Shown here piece by piece: positions 42,101 through 51,905 of a stretch of 64,000 nt of DNA. This DNA is from Trichobilharzia regenti (taxonomy: Eukaryota > Platyhelminthes > Trematoda > Strigeidida > Schistosomatidae). The DNA lies in assembly GCA_944472135.2 (NCBI GenBank), contig OX235265.1, positions 94,768,984-94,832,983 on the forward strand, written 5' to 3'. The translations under genes and the position numbers were made by a program. The stretch's first letter is position 1; each line of letters starts with the position of its first letter. Below the pieces are notes generated by a model. That model ran no database searches and was not told the DNA's origin. It saw nothing but the letters and a program-made list of their open reading frames with translations.

Positions 42101-43215
42101 TCTGGTGGCCACTTATACACCATGATGTTATGGAGTTTTGCCGCAATTGCGCTATATGTGCGCAGATCAAACAGCCTAAGCCAACTCCCCGAGCACCCCT
42201 AGTACCTATGCTGACCGAAGCCCCTAATCATCGAGTTGGAGTCGACATCATTGGGCCAGTACCAACATCGAGACGCGGGAATCGTTATATACTTGTCATG
42301 GTCGACTATTTCACCAAGTGGTGCGAAGCAGTCCCCTTGCAGCAACAAGATGCCCTGACGATCGGGCGAGCTTTCATCGACAACTGGGTGTCCCGTTTTG
42401 GTGCCCCTCTTTATCTACACTCTGATCAAGGCGCTGCTTTCGAGAGTCTTCTTATCTCTCACATCTGCAATGCTTTCGGCATTCGAAAGACCCATACTAC
42501 GCCTTATCATCCACAAGGGAATGGACTGGTGGAACGCACCAACCGAACCATCAAGCATCTTCTTCGTGCCTTTTTGCACAACGCACCGGAGAACACCTGG
42601 GACGATGTCCTGCCTCAATGCTTGCTTGCATACCGCTCCTCCGTGCATTCGTCGACCGGATTTTCCCCGGCTCTACTCTTGTTTGGGCATGAACTTCGCC
42701 TTCCTGTTGAGATCCGGACACCGTTGCTACCATACGAGAAGATCGACTGTATTCCCTACGTCCGCAACCTTCGTCACCACCTCGACACAGCCTACAACCT
42801 AACACGTCGACATCTGCAGTCTTCTTCGCAGCATCAGAAAAGCAACTATGATCGGTTTGCCCACGGACCAACCTATTCCCCGGGTGACTACGTCTGGCTT
42901 CATCGGCCGTCAGTCCCTGCCGGTTCGTGCCCCAAGTTCTACGCCCCCTGGAAAGGTCCATATGAAATCGTACAACACCGACCTCCAACTACATATGTCC
43001 TGCGGAACTTGCGACGCCCCCAGGAAAATCTCATCTCAGCACATTACAACCAGCTGAAACCACACTGTCCACCAGCTGTCAAAGAACCGTCGACATCTTC
43101 GCAACCGCCACCAGCTACGACCTACTTCGAGGTGCCCACTGATGGAGGTAGTGCATACCCTATACCGCCGCCAGGCACTGAGGACAGTGCCTCCAGAGGG
43201 GAGGGAGCGATGTAA
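39103..43215 (+). CDS. Gag-Pol polyprotein of element D
   Basis: 1370 residues, one uninterrupted frame from ATG 39103 (MKSDSSDPP). The open frame extends upstream into the LTR, but without an ATG. Gag covers residues 1-260 with a knuckle near 239 (CYYCRRFGRRAWKC). Protease LVDTGASSSVV is near 293. RT contains RRLNAITQRDSFPLPRID, STLDLASGYWQVEI and the active site LIYLDDIIVFG near 615. RNase H ILDTDASAHAIGAVL is near 764. The integrase zinc motif (HHQLGHAGQ ... CAICAQIK) is near 980-1020. DDE residues are in GVDIIGPVPTS, HSDQGAAFES and NGLVERTNRT. A GPY/F-type module (WKGPYEIVQH) lies near 1284. All catalytic residues are present. The stop codon lies inside the 3' LTR. Gag and Pol share one frame, so their ratio would need another mechanism. 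Confidence 0.96.
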   Translation: MKSDSSDPPAIFSTPQVNPQSPATEHIFPVRGLPTLDLNSDYEMWKIRMEPLLSGLTPHAQYTQIMLAMSDTALRRAIAGGFSASKPISYNWRVLDECFAKTSSPSVYMHTFLSRCQEPGETAFDYLHQLREMASRAFPNLPNPNQDDVICSRFAQGVSSYELKCQLLRQPAKSVSEAIEVVKRFESVEHILTPAASTPCYALGTTERRTTVPASRQRRPNAPSSSQPPIPSQQHDDPSKCYYCRRFGRRAWKCGHNKKPQGEPCSDVSLFDNCSKSPLLLEGKLQGTDVTFLVDTGASSSVVRTQLVQTLGVKPQPLPNQLQLITANGAPIEVTDMATLSVTFPGFTCVQSFVICDGIRWDAILGVDFLTEKNAVIDLRRFQIRLGTHNLACRRPVNRNQSANVCALPQMTVVNIHDNPHLSLKDRTDTLALLQEYSGVFDDGQVMGRTNIVQHEIQTGDNLPIRTPPRRVPIHYQQQLDTMITDMLRKKVIKPSTSPWASPIVLVKKKDGSLRLCVDYRRLNAITQRDSFPLPRIDATLDALGGAQWFSTLDLASGYWQVEIRPEDRPKTAFVVPTGLYEFETMPFGLSNAPATFQRLMQTVLAGLVPKQCLIYLDDIIVFGQSLEDHHANLRAVFQRLRESNLKLQASKCKFLQKSVIFLGHEITPQGVHTDSSKTQAVLNWPTPKSTADVRSFMGLASYYRRFVQNFASIAAPLHRLTEKGRKFVWTNECQVAFDTLKKRLTSPPVLSFPDTSAGSGPFILDTDASAHAIGAVLSQTTSDGQIRVIAYASRMLDKRETRYSTTRREMLALVYFLSYFRHYLLGRKFRVRTDHKALQWLQNFRDADGQLARWQERLQEFDFICEYRPGKRHGNADSLSRLPDCENTLNVLLGAAADTDWASLQAADTTIQPIYLRQQHGNDKPTSKELRDLPAATRCICEKWGLLRLIDNVLYIVEPNANPRLLVPTVKVPELISQVHHQLGHAGQQKTEHAIRQRFWWPLIHHDVMEFCRNCAICAQIKQPKPTPRAPLVPMLTEAPNHRVGVDIIGPVPTSRRGNRYILVMVDYFTKWCEAVPLQQQDALTIGRAFIDNWVSRFGAPLYLHSDQGAAFESLLISHICNAFGIRKTHTTPYHPQGNGLVERTNRTIKHLLRAFLHNAPENTWDDVLPQCLLAYRSSVHSSTGFSPALLLFGHELRLPVEIRTPLLPYEKIDCIPYVRNLRHHLDTAYNLTRRHLQSSSQHQKSNYDRFAHGPTYSPGDYVWLHRPSVPAGSCPKFYAPWKGPYEIVQHRPPTTYVLRNLRRPQENLISAHYNQLKPHCPPAVKEPSTSSQPPPATTYFEVPTDGGSAYPIPPPGTEDSASRGEGAM
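43195..43210 (+). promoter_or_regulatory. Polypurine tract of element D
   Basis: AGAGGGGAGGGAGCGA immediately before the 3' LTR. It lies within the last codons of the gag-pol frame. Confidence 0.8.
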
Positions 43216-43454
43216 TGATATAAAAACTAACATGACATCACTAAATGAGTCTCCTGTTTCCTCTTTTTCAGATAAGAACGCTGGCCTGGCCGTGCTGGAA
43301 CAGGTGGAGGACTGTTTGTCTAACCTTGTTATAAATGACAATGATTAGCTTGTACCCGGGCAATTCGAGCCCTGCGTGCTGGAAATATAGACCTTCCTCT
43401 CGCATCTTCCTCTTCTTCCTTCGCTGACTGTGTCTGTTGCTTCTGGGTGTTACA
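43211..43454 (+). repeat. 3' LTR of element D
   Basis: 244 bp, the same as 38824-39067 in every base I compared. The gag-pol stop (TAA 43213-43215) is within its first five bases. Confidence 0.95.
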
Positions 43455-43517
43455 ATATAATACAAGTATACAAATTAGGTTAAAAAGCATGTTTACAGTT
43501 GGTATAGGGGTACTACA
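43455..43517 (-). repeat. TSD of element D and outer part of 5' LTR of element C
   Basis: ATAT (43455-43458) repeats 38820-38823. 43459-43517 completes the element C LTR up to its TG/CA edge (GGGGTACTACA on the plus strand). Confidence 0.88.
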
Positions 43518-44340
43518 CACCTATCCAGAACTGTCAGACAAGGTGAGTTGAGTTGAAGTTCAGCCATTTATAAATTCCGATTCTCGTCTTAATCTGAACA
43601 GGGTGCATATCATCCACAAATGTGTACATATGATGAAATGGAGGTGTCCGATTGATTGGAATACGCTCGTCTCCGTGGAGTTCGGATGATTCCAGAGTTT
43701 GATACTCCAGGTAAATAAGTTTGAAGACATTTGTCATGATGCAATTATGCCACAGCTATGTCCACTTGAAATGAAATTGTATAAATATTTGGGTCAGTGT
43801 AATAGTCTTCTCGAAATGAGCCCGCAAATGGAACGTTGGGCAATGTGTTCGACAGAGGTGTTAAGTTTGAAACTGTGATGCGGATTGTTCATGATATTAT
43901 ACATTCATGTCTATTAACTCAGTGAGGTGATGAAGTGGATTAGTGCTGAGTTACCTGAGAGTTTCATATTTGACGAAAGCATTTATCGCTTCTCTGTTTT
44001 ATTCAAATCATTGAGGGTTTATGGTTCCATTTATTAATTTTCAATCGCTTTGAATACACCAGAAAACTTGATGAAGAACCACAACGTTTAACTGCGTCAG
44101 TAAAGATTTTCAAGTGCTTGATCACTGCATTTTAAGTCTTAGGGATTATCATTGAGTGAAGGAATGAAGTTCGTGTGTAATCAAAGAAAACATGATAACA
44201 ATCGATTTCAAATGGTGAGTGGCATGGAGTGTTGACTGTTGAATGCCCATGTCATTTTCAATCTAAGTAATATTGTACCTCTAAGATTTTTCATAAGAAT
44301 GGTTACTGAACGAAGAATACCCTTTTCGATAACTTCATCA
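43518..44340. other. Intergenic DNA
   Basis: No recognisable coding sequence or element ends between element C and the CR1-type fragment. Confidence 0.5.
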
Positions 44341-44344
44341 TCAG

Positions 44345-44945
44345 GCTATACAGTTACATATATACATAATAGTAGTGAATGAATTGGTGTTATGAACAAT
44401 ATTAATGTTTAAATAACCGCGAATCAATAGTATCAATAGAATAAAGTTCAAAAGCATCAACACAACAATAAACTGACTGTTAAGAAACTGCGAGAGAACA
44501 GCACCCTGAGGAACACCAGCTTCAGTAAGCAAAGGAGAGGAAGCTACACCATTATATACCGTGTACTGAATTCTATTGGAGAAGTAAGAGTGCAGCCAGG
44601 ACTCAGTTTGTGTAAGGCTAAGCTTGTTTAACAAAAGGCCTCTAGGTACAGAGTCGAAAGCAGATGTGTAATCAAGGAACGTACAACGGATATACTTGGC
44701 CCCTTTTTCTAAGGCGGTCACAATGTTGTGATTAAACACAGCAGGGTCTAAAGTAATTCTACCTGATTTCAGGCTAACTGCTCTGGATTATTTGAGAAGC
44801 TTCGGGAGCCAACAAGTTTTTGTAACAATAATTTCTCCATAGTTTCAAAAAACGAGAGGTAATAGCAATAGATCTAAACTTAACACCATTTCCAGAACCA
44901 GACTTCGGCACAGGTACGTTAGTCCTCCCAAATACAAGATGTGGC
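44345..44945 (-). pseudogene. CR1/SR1-type LINE RT fragment with motifs A and B, broken
   Basis: Two frames on the minus strand join as one RT. The first has VPVPKSGSGNGVKFRSIAIT, then FLKLWRNYCYKNLL (motifs 1-2a). After a stop and shift near 44770 comes FNHNIVTALEKGAKYIRC, FLDYTSAFDSVPRGLL (motif A), WLHSYFSNRIQYTVYNG and EAGVPQGAVLSQFL (motif B). The YADD motif is missing: the frame dissolves into low-complexity sequence after motif B. It lies downstream in RT order from the 13030-13602 fragment and may derive from the same family. Confidence 0.75.
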
Positions 44946-45750
44946 TTCCGGAATGAAGCCTGCTTGCTTTGGTCCAACGAGAAATTTGTGTAGTGTGGTG
45001 GATATTTTACACATGATTTGGTAAAGGCCTTGCATATTCATGATAAGGGTCAAAAACGGCTGCCACCAAGGGACAGTGTATTCAGATTTCAGCCCATTAG
45101 TTATTTTGACGCTAAGGGTGGTATGCATCCAAGTTATAAGGACTGGTATTCCCTCTGTGTCATATGATCTGGCACTTGAATGCCAAATGAACTTTGCTAC
45201 TCTCATTGGTCCATACGTCTTTTGGAGGAATCCAGAGCCGAAGGAGGCTGGTGAAAGCTTTCGGGAAGCTAGTTAACCGATTAGCCTTTTTTTCTATGAA
45301 ATCAAAAATAAGGATGAGGACGTGGAGCGTTCGTACAATGTATGAAACTGGAAAGGCTGCCCAGATAGCCACTGAAATGAGAAGATATGGAATAGAGGTG
45401 TTGGGAATCTGCGAGAGCAGATGAAACGGAACTGGAAGGTGCCAACTACCTACTGGAGAGACGGTAATCTATTCCGGCCACCCAGAGGACAACCATGAGC
45501 ACACCGAGGGAGTGGCCATCATGATGTCACCAACAGCAGCCAAAGCTCTCATGCAGTGGGAACCAATCTCCTCCAGGATAATGATAGCCAGGTTCAACTC
45601 AAAAGGAAGGAAGGTTACAATCATTCAGTGCTATGCGTCTGCAAACGTCTCAGAACAAGAGAAGAAGGAGGCGTTCTACAGACAACTACAAACGACAATG
45701 GATAACGTTTTCAAACGCAAGAAAATACACAAGACGACATGGATTTCAAC

Positions 45751-45760
45751 AGATGGAAAC
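45751..45760. repeat. Target-site duplication of nested SINE, left
   Basis: AGATGGAAAC, repeated exactly at 45994-46003. The RTE coding frame is continuous across the pair when the SINE is ignored. Confidence 0.88.
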
Positions 45761-45993
45761 CATTTTTTTCCCATCACGTTTCCCAGTGGAACATAGGGCT
45801 TCAAACTTGTGGCTTGAAGTTTCTGTAGCAGTGCTTATTTTACAGGATGGGGTTGCTAGCCTCATACCCAACCTTTCCTGTTTACCAGTATTATTTCTGA
45901 CTTAGCGAGGTTTGGGAGTGCGTCGGCCGGGGATTGAACTCCGGACCATGTGCATGGCCGGCAAGCATCCCAACCTCTATGCTACCGACGCAC
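45761..45993 (-). repeat. tRNA-headed SINE, family 1, inside the RTE copy
   Basis: On the minus strand: tRNA-like head (GTAGCATAGAGGTTGGGATG A-box region; GGAGTTCAATCCCC B-box), the RTE-leader-like body (GAGGCTAGCAACCCCATCC, TGCTACAGAAACTTCA), the RTE-like end (CCTATGTTCCACTGGGAA) and an A-rich tail. Same family as 22677-22902. Confidence 0.9.
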
Positions 45994-46003
45994 AGATGGA
46001 AAC
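45994..46003. repeat. Target-site duplication of nested SINE, right
   Basis: Exact repeat of 45751-45760. Confidence 0.88.
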
Positions 46004-47585
46004 ACCAAAAACCAAACAGACTTCATCTCAATTTCAAGAAAGTGGAGACGGAGCCTACTGGACACAAGGCCGAGGAGAGGAGCAGATGTGGGTTCAGACC
46101 ACTATCTAGTACAAGGGACTTTCAAGGTGAAACTAAAAGCCTCGAGGATAGCTGGGGACAGGCCACAATGCAAGTTCAACACTCAATTACTGAAGGACAC
46201 AACCACAAAAGACACCTTCACTGCAACTGTCAGAGCAAAGCAGGAAACACTACGCGACATCACTGAAGAATCATGCGTGGAAGAACATTGGAAGTCTCTG
46301 AAGGCGATTCTCAACGAAACGTGTTCAACGGTTCTAGGAAGAAAGAAGAAAGAAGACAAGGAATGGCTCTCAACGGACACTTGGAAATTAATAGAAGAGA
46401 GGAGAATGGTGAAAGAGAAAATGATTCAATGCAAGGACGGACAGGAGAAAGAGACGCTGAGCTCAACTTACATAGCACTGGACAAAGAAGTGAAGAAGAG
46501 TGCTGGGAAGGACAAAAGACGATTCTACGACAACCTGGCCACTGAAGCTGAGAAGGCAGCAGGCGAAAGGGGCCTGAGGACACTATATCAGATAACCAAA
46601 TCTCTATCCGGGAAGAGACCAACACAAGCGAAACCTATAAAAGACAGCCAACGGAAGCCCATTACCAAGGAAGAAAAACAGATTAAACAATGGGCGGATC
46701 ATTTCAAAGAACTCTTGAACCGACCATCACCTGCAACCCGTCCAGAAATACCAACAACTGCCCGGACACAACTGCAAGTTGACACCAATCCTCCAAGGAG
46801 AGTTGAAGTCTTGAATGCAATCAATCTTCTGAAAGCTGGAAAAACAGCCGGACCAGATGGAATAGCCCCTGAAGCACTGAAAGCAGACCCAGAGTTGAAA
46901 GAGGTTACTTCATTCACTCACTTATCTAGCATTGAGCATTGTCTAAAACAAAGGAGAAAAGGACGAGGATGTCAATTCGAGCGAGAATCAGGAAGACGAG
47001 CGAGAAACACATTCATCAACCGAAAACCAATCTGGAAATCTTAGTCACTTAGCATCAAAAAGAATATTCGATCGGATTTTCGATACAGACGTCAAGTCAG
47101 TACTTCAATACGGATGAGAAGCTTGGCGGGTCACAAAGAAAATTTCCAATAGCCAGTTGAAGACCCTAATAAACCAACAACTGTCTTCGCTGGATCTATA
47201 CTGATTATGAGATGGCCGGGTCGGAAAGAATCACCAACAAGCAGCTATGTGAACAAACAAAACAAGAACAAACCAATCGCCAACCAACAAATATGCAGGA
47301 GAAAGTGGAGATGGATGGATTGGACACTCGCTCACCGAGGAGGCCGCTGGGTGACATGGCGCGCGCGTCATGCCATTGCTCGAGTGGAACCAGATCGAAA
47401 GGGAAGCGGCGAGTAGGACTTCAGTGCAAGGGTGACATGGAGGAGATCGTGTGAAGTGGAGTTGAAAGAGTATGGACTAACATGGATGCTGGTGAAAACT
47501 ACAGCAGAAGACAGACGCAAGTGGAGATGTGCAGCTGAAGCCTTTTGTTCCACTACGAACCCAAGGGAGCAGTAATAATAATTAA

Positions 47586-49064
47586 TAGAATGTTACTACA
47601 ATAAGTGAGAAACATTCCAGTTGAAATGAACAACAATGGTCACGATGTAAGAAAATATAATCTCATGCTACTTATAAAGTTAAACAGTAGTAAGGAATTA
47701 ATATCAGTAAAAAGTTTGAGCATTGTGGATTAGATCAAATAAAGTATAATTATATTTTAATAGTTTACACACAATGATAAGTTTTGTTATTGGTAATATT
47801 TCGAGCAAAATTACTGCCCGTGTTCACACCACTGTTGGAATTGTTTTAGTAAGTAGTAGTAAGGAATAAAAGTGCAAAGAACTAACAGGTGAGGCATCTA
47901 AACCAGTGTTTCCATCCTCTCCAACATAGAATAAGATCTATATATACACGCCTTCCCTTCATAAATGAACGCTTTAGATTCTAATGTATCATATGCCCGT
48001 AAAATAACATAGTTCATTTGTGTTGGATGGCATTTCTTTATGTAAGACCTAAAGTCGTAGTGTTTTTCTTTCTCCTCCTTTGGATAGGCGCATTCCAACG
48101 TCCAATATTATCAAAATTTCGGTGATTCTCTTGCTGCTTCCATGAATCTGTGTTCCACCAGGTCTCAGTTTAGTTTGATGACAGATTGTATGTTTAACAG
48201 GTGTCTGTCTGCTGAAGAAGAGATCTCGTCGTACATATAAGTTCAGGATAAATATTACTAACCAACGATTATTCTTAGTTGAACTTCCAAAACTATGACA
48301 AGTATATATCACTTCTCTCATACACCAGACATTAGGAAGGGCGTATTTAAATTCACTCATTTGAGCATCATCAGGTACGTTAAGCATGAATATGTCTCAT
48401 TTTCTCAGTGAACGCCGATGAAATTCTGTGCTGACGAAAGTACCTAGATCGACGATAGGTAGTGTAAATTTCTCAGAACAAATTTTGATGTCTTGAGGTT
48501 TTCCAATGACACATTTCAACTCAAAAGTGAAATGCACTCATTTTCGCCGAATAGATAGCTCCTTTACTTACTTCAGGATGTGAATTGCTATAGCAAGAAA
48601 ATGCAGAACACACCTCATTCCCTTCATCTGTCAGGTTGTGCTAACGCTATTGACTAGTTACACGATGTCCGCTTCTAATGAAATCAGTTTTCATGGGAAG
48701 ATCTATCAGTGACACTACTCTAGATGGAGAGTCATGTTGTAGGGTTAGTCAATTCATAGCTACCTGCATCAAGCAACAACTGATGGCGCAACAAGAGATC
48801 TATACCGATAGGCCACTATTGGAAGTCAGCGGAAATAACATCTTGGTTTGATGCAACGGTCTAAGAACATTCTGCTATATGTCGTGATTCGTGAAGCGTT
48901 GGCGGCGAATAGTTTTAGAGATGCTTGTCACAGACACTCTTCTGTTGTAGTAAGGAATGAAGCTATTCTCTACCCTGGTGTCAACCATGAAGAGTATCCC
49001 GAAATTACAATCTACGACAAAGATGAGCCTACAGTTGAGTAGTTGAACGTTGACGCCAGTGACC
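47586..49064. other. Intergenic DNA
   Basis: No protein similarity or repeat ends that I can support. The minus-strand frames at 47898-48387 have no recognisable motif. Confidence 0.45.
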
Positions 49065-50325
49065 ATTACGTAGCAACGCACTTGTTGATGAAATTGTAAT
49101 TTTATGCATCATCATCGAACAAAGCGAAGAATGGCAATCAAATCCCTTCTTAACTTAACTTCATCTACTTCGATAAAGTCGACTAAGATGTAATTAAGAA
49201 ACTATCTCAACACTACGGCTTGTAGTGCCCAAGTCTTTATCAACCTAATCCAACGGTTTGTTATATGACAATGGCACGTGTCAGGCGATCCAAAGCGGAA
49301 AATTCAGCAAGCCGTGTGAAGTGAATACAGTAGTAAGACAGGGCTGTTTATTATCATCAATGACATTTCTAATTCTGGTAGACTGCATTATGCGTCAGAA
49401 TGTTCATGGGAGTGAGGACACAGGAATACGCTGGACCACAGATAAGAATACAGGTTCTGCGTTTCTCAGATGATATATATCTAATGTCACACAAGCTTGA
49501 ATACTTAAAGGCGAACGCAGCAAAATGTCAGAAGAAGCAGGCAGCGAGGACAGGACTCAATGTGGACACACAGAAGACGGGGAAATGCAGATAACCAACC
49601 AACAATAAAAACAACCAACACTAATCACTCTCAACGGGAGAGATTTAACGGAGATTACTTCCTCCACTTATGTAGGCGACAATGTTTCAATTACAGGAAG
49701 TTAACACGGATGTGGATGTCGAAATCAGTCTGGATAGGAAGGGCAAGACAGACCGTCATCACTCTGAAATCAGTTTGGATATCTTATGCACTCAGTCAGC
49801 ATAAACAACCAGATATGGATTTTCAATCCAAATGTGAAGTCAGTCAGTGCCTCTATGAGGGAGAGAAATTTGGCCAGTGTGTCACAAAAGATATTTCCAA
49901 CATGTTGCAGAACTTATTAGCAGCTGAATTCTCTGGCACTATACTGAAGATCAAATTGTCAGCCGCTCGGAAAGAATTAGCAACAAGAAACTCTGCAATG
50001 GAACAAACCAACCGTGGGCCGTTCTCTCAACAAATATGTAGGGGAAAATGGAGATAAATCGGGCATTTGTTGAAGAGGCCGACGAATTTCATCACGCCCG
50101 GTGCCAACCATCGTTCCAGTAGAATCCCACTGAGAAGCGGGGAATGGGTGATCGGTGTGAGGGTAGTAAAATAGAGGAGATCGCGTGGTGAGGAGGAGAT
50201 GAGAGTTTTTCGGCAATATTGGACGCAAATGGAGAGGATGACAGGAAATAGAAGAAAGTGGACATATATGTTGTTCGATCGCTACGTCCCACTAGAAACC
50301 CAAGGGAATGGTGATAATAATACGT
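49065..50325 (+). pseudogene. RTE reverse transcriptase and 3' end, heavily decayed
   Basis: Fragments across frames keep RT order: LVDEIV.. IIIEQSEEWQSNPF (49080-49140), FDKVD with KKLSQHYGL (motif A region), YDNGTCQAIQ, VVRQGCLLSSMTFLILVDCIM (motif B, 49322-49390), LRFSDDIYLMSHKL (motif C; the usual A is S) and LNVDTQKTGK. The C-terminal block and 3' UTR with CCCACTAGAAACCCAAGGGAA follow to 50325. It is the only RTE copy in the window that still includes the RT palm, but stops and shifts are frequent. It is more diverged than the other copies. Confidence 0.8.
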
Positions 50326-50838
50326 TCCGGCGCACACATTCCCCATCTAGCAAGTGTCAGAGGTACAGGGAAGAGTACTACTTCGTGCATAGGCATCAGA
50401 ACATCTAGGATCCACAGCTCATCTCTCCGGTATGACGGAACTATTAACTCAGAGAATATGTGTGTTAACAGCAGAAGGAAATTACGCACAACAGCGTTCG
50501 AGCATGTCCAGATGTGTAACTGCTAAAATAATATGGTAAAACGCTGAAGGAGCCAGTAGATATTCATGGATATTTCAAAATTCATCGAAAAATTCCTCAA
50601 CTTCCTTTCCGAATCGTCCTCACATGTATCTTTAACGAATTTAGCAGAAGAGCATTTTTATTTAACAGGCGACACGGCAATGTCGTATTATTAAGTTTTG
50701 GTCGCAATTATTCACGTAGCAGTCTTATTGATAGGGCCTCGTTATCTGGCTCCATTATTTCTTGACTAATGATTTTATTGGTTGTGTTTTGTACTGGTAT
50801 CTGACTCTATTCTGTAAAGTGTGATACAATTTAGTCCT
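50326..50838. other. Intergenic DNA before the large palindrome
   Basis: No feature recognised. Whether the palindrome continues into this stretch cannot be told, because its partner would lie beyond the window. Confidence 0.5.
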
Positions 50839-51759
50839 CATGTTCTATAATGCACCAAATGCTGCGAACGACTAAATACTCACAACGTAGTACCAATAAG
50901 CGCTTGTGAAAACTTGAGAAATCGCATGTTTTCAGCAAAACGGAACTTTCAGAGCACGTTAGTAAAATCCAACCGTGGGTGACTTCGCAGTGTATGACAG
51001 AAATAATCAACCACCAACGTTCAGTCACACAGTAGTAAGTGTTCTCTTCGCATACATAAAATCAGTTTCTGAATGAGTCTAACACAGATAAATGAACTAG
51101 TCTTAGAACCTTCAGTTGGAGTCAGTGGAAGGACGCAACCGTCGTACACTTTTCTGTACTTCTTTTGTAGGTTTTAATTCATTTGCACTGCACATGGCGC
51201 ATATAGATTAGGGGCAGATGGATTCAGTCGTCAACCTCAGTATCCATCTAGTTCAGGAAATGTGGCTCTGTCAAAACCAGTTGCGTGTAACTGTGTGTCA
51301 CTGTTAGGATTGACATAGATTCACTTTTCTCCAAGCCAGTCAACTCCCTATGGTCAGTCTGTCTACACTCATCAATATTCATATGTCCCAATAATTTGAT
51401 TGATTCAGGTCTACTGGAGTGTCCTCCTGGGCTAGAAAGTTGTCATATCCCTCACTTTATTAAGACTCCTATGTCGTGTTTTCTAAGTCCTTTCCTTAAT
51501 TGGAAGCACTGAGGATATTTTCGAAATGCCTTCTTATTAATCTTGGACTTCAAAATAAAACATCTTCAGAATTTTCCAAAAGCAAGTTTAGAATTATTTA
51601 TTACAGTATCTGGGAGACTCAGACCAAAATTTCTACAGTTAACCACTTTTAAAAGTATTTATCACACTACTGATTAATAGTCAATAGATTAAGTAGTTGT
51701 AGGACATTTCATAATAACGATTATTTGAGACACTTAGTTCTCTTAATGGATTTAGACAA

Positions 51760-51905
51760 AGAAATAAGAAAACGCAATTTGTCTGAATCGCACAATCTGA
51801 TCACACACGGACTTGTCATAGGAATGAATATATATGAAATTGATAAAGAGATAAGAGGAGACAAAATAGACAAGTTAGGTCAAGTTAAAAGGACATATTC
51901 TACTA
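51760..51905. repeat. Short inverted repeat inside the left arm, unit 1
   Basis: About 145 bp is reverse-complementary to 53128-53295, around ATGAATATATATGAAATTGATAAAGAG, with a few changes and a small deletion. It has a mirror pair in the right arm (62934-63079 and 61544-61711). It probably derives from the second PLE family. Confidence 0.7.

Larger units (their letters stand above)
38824..43454 (+). mobile_element. Gypsy element D, complete and apparently intact
   Basis: 4631 bp: 244-bp LTR, PBS, a single long gag-pol frame, polypurine tract, 244-bp LTR, inside the LTR of element C with a 4-bp target duplication. The two LTRs read as identical. It is more GC-rich and codon-rich than its surroundings. 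Its pol is of a different lineage from elements A-C (YLDD RT, CX2C-type knuckle). Confidence 0.95.
33538..43517 (-). mobile_element. CsRn1/Boudicca-like gypsy element C, nearly complete, with nested element D
   Basis: The element has two LTRs, a PBS, a polypurine tract, gag-protease-RT and RNase H-integrase, about 5.35 kb once the nested 4.63-kb element is set aside. It belongs to the same clade as gypsy A/B (CHCC Gag knuckle, similar pol) but is a separate lineage. The LTRs differ by several substitutions and a small indel in a roughly 300-bp repeat, so it is not brand new. I found no clear target duplication: the left flank reads AGTG and the right flank CACC. Confidence 0.92.
45297..47044 (+). 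pseudogene. RTE ORF remnant (endonuclease, linker, RT start)
   Basis: MKSKIRMRTWSVRTMYETGK opens the endonuclease. A stop replaces Trp at 45422 (CESR-stop-NGTG). EGVAIMMSPTAAKAL and IIQCYASANVSEQEKK follow, then a deletion, then KTTWISTDGN, the SINE, then TKNQTDFISISRKWRR, VGSDHYLVQGTF (intact C-terminal endonuclease motif, unlike the copy at 0.8 kb), a long basic linker (GRKKKEDKEWLSTDTWKLIEE, KRRFYDNLATEAEKAAGE) and the RT start LKAGKTAGPDGIAPEAL. At LKADPELKEVTSFTHL it jumps to the C-terminal block. Frame is lost after 47044. Confidence 0.87.
45240..47585 (+). mobile_element. RTE element with internal deletions and a nested SINE
   Basis: The copy has a 5' leader, endonuclease, linker and RT start, then jumps straight to the C-terminal block and 3' UTR with an (AAT)n tail. 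Three lesions stand out: the endonuclease lacks the segment with its catalytic MGDMNAK loop (near 45705), a SINE sits at 45761-45993, and the RT palm including its catalytic motif is deleted at about 46898. It is non-autonomous. The 3' end belongs to the subfamily also seen at 13690-14076. Confidence 0.88.

Noticed and set aside
47898..48387. Minus-strand frames at 47.9-48.4 kb as a retroelement protein.
   Set aside because: I found no RT, integrase, nuclease or Gag motif, and the frames are separated by stops.
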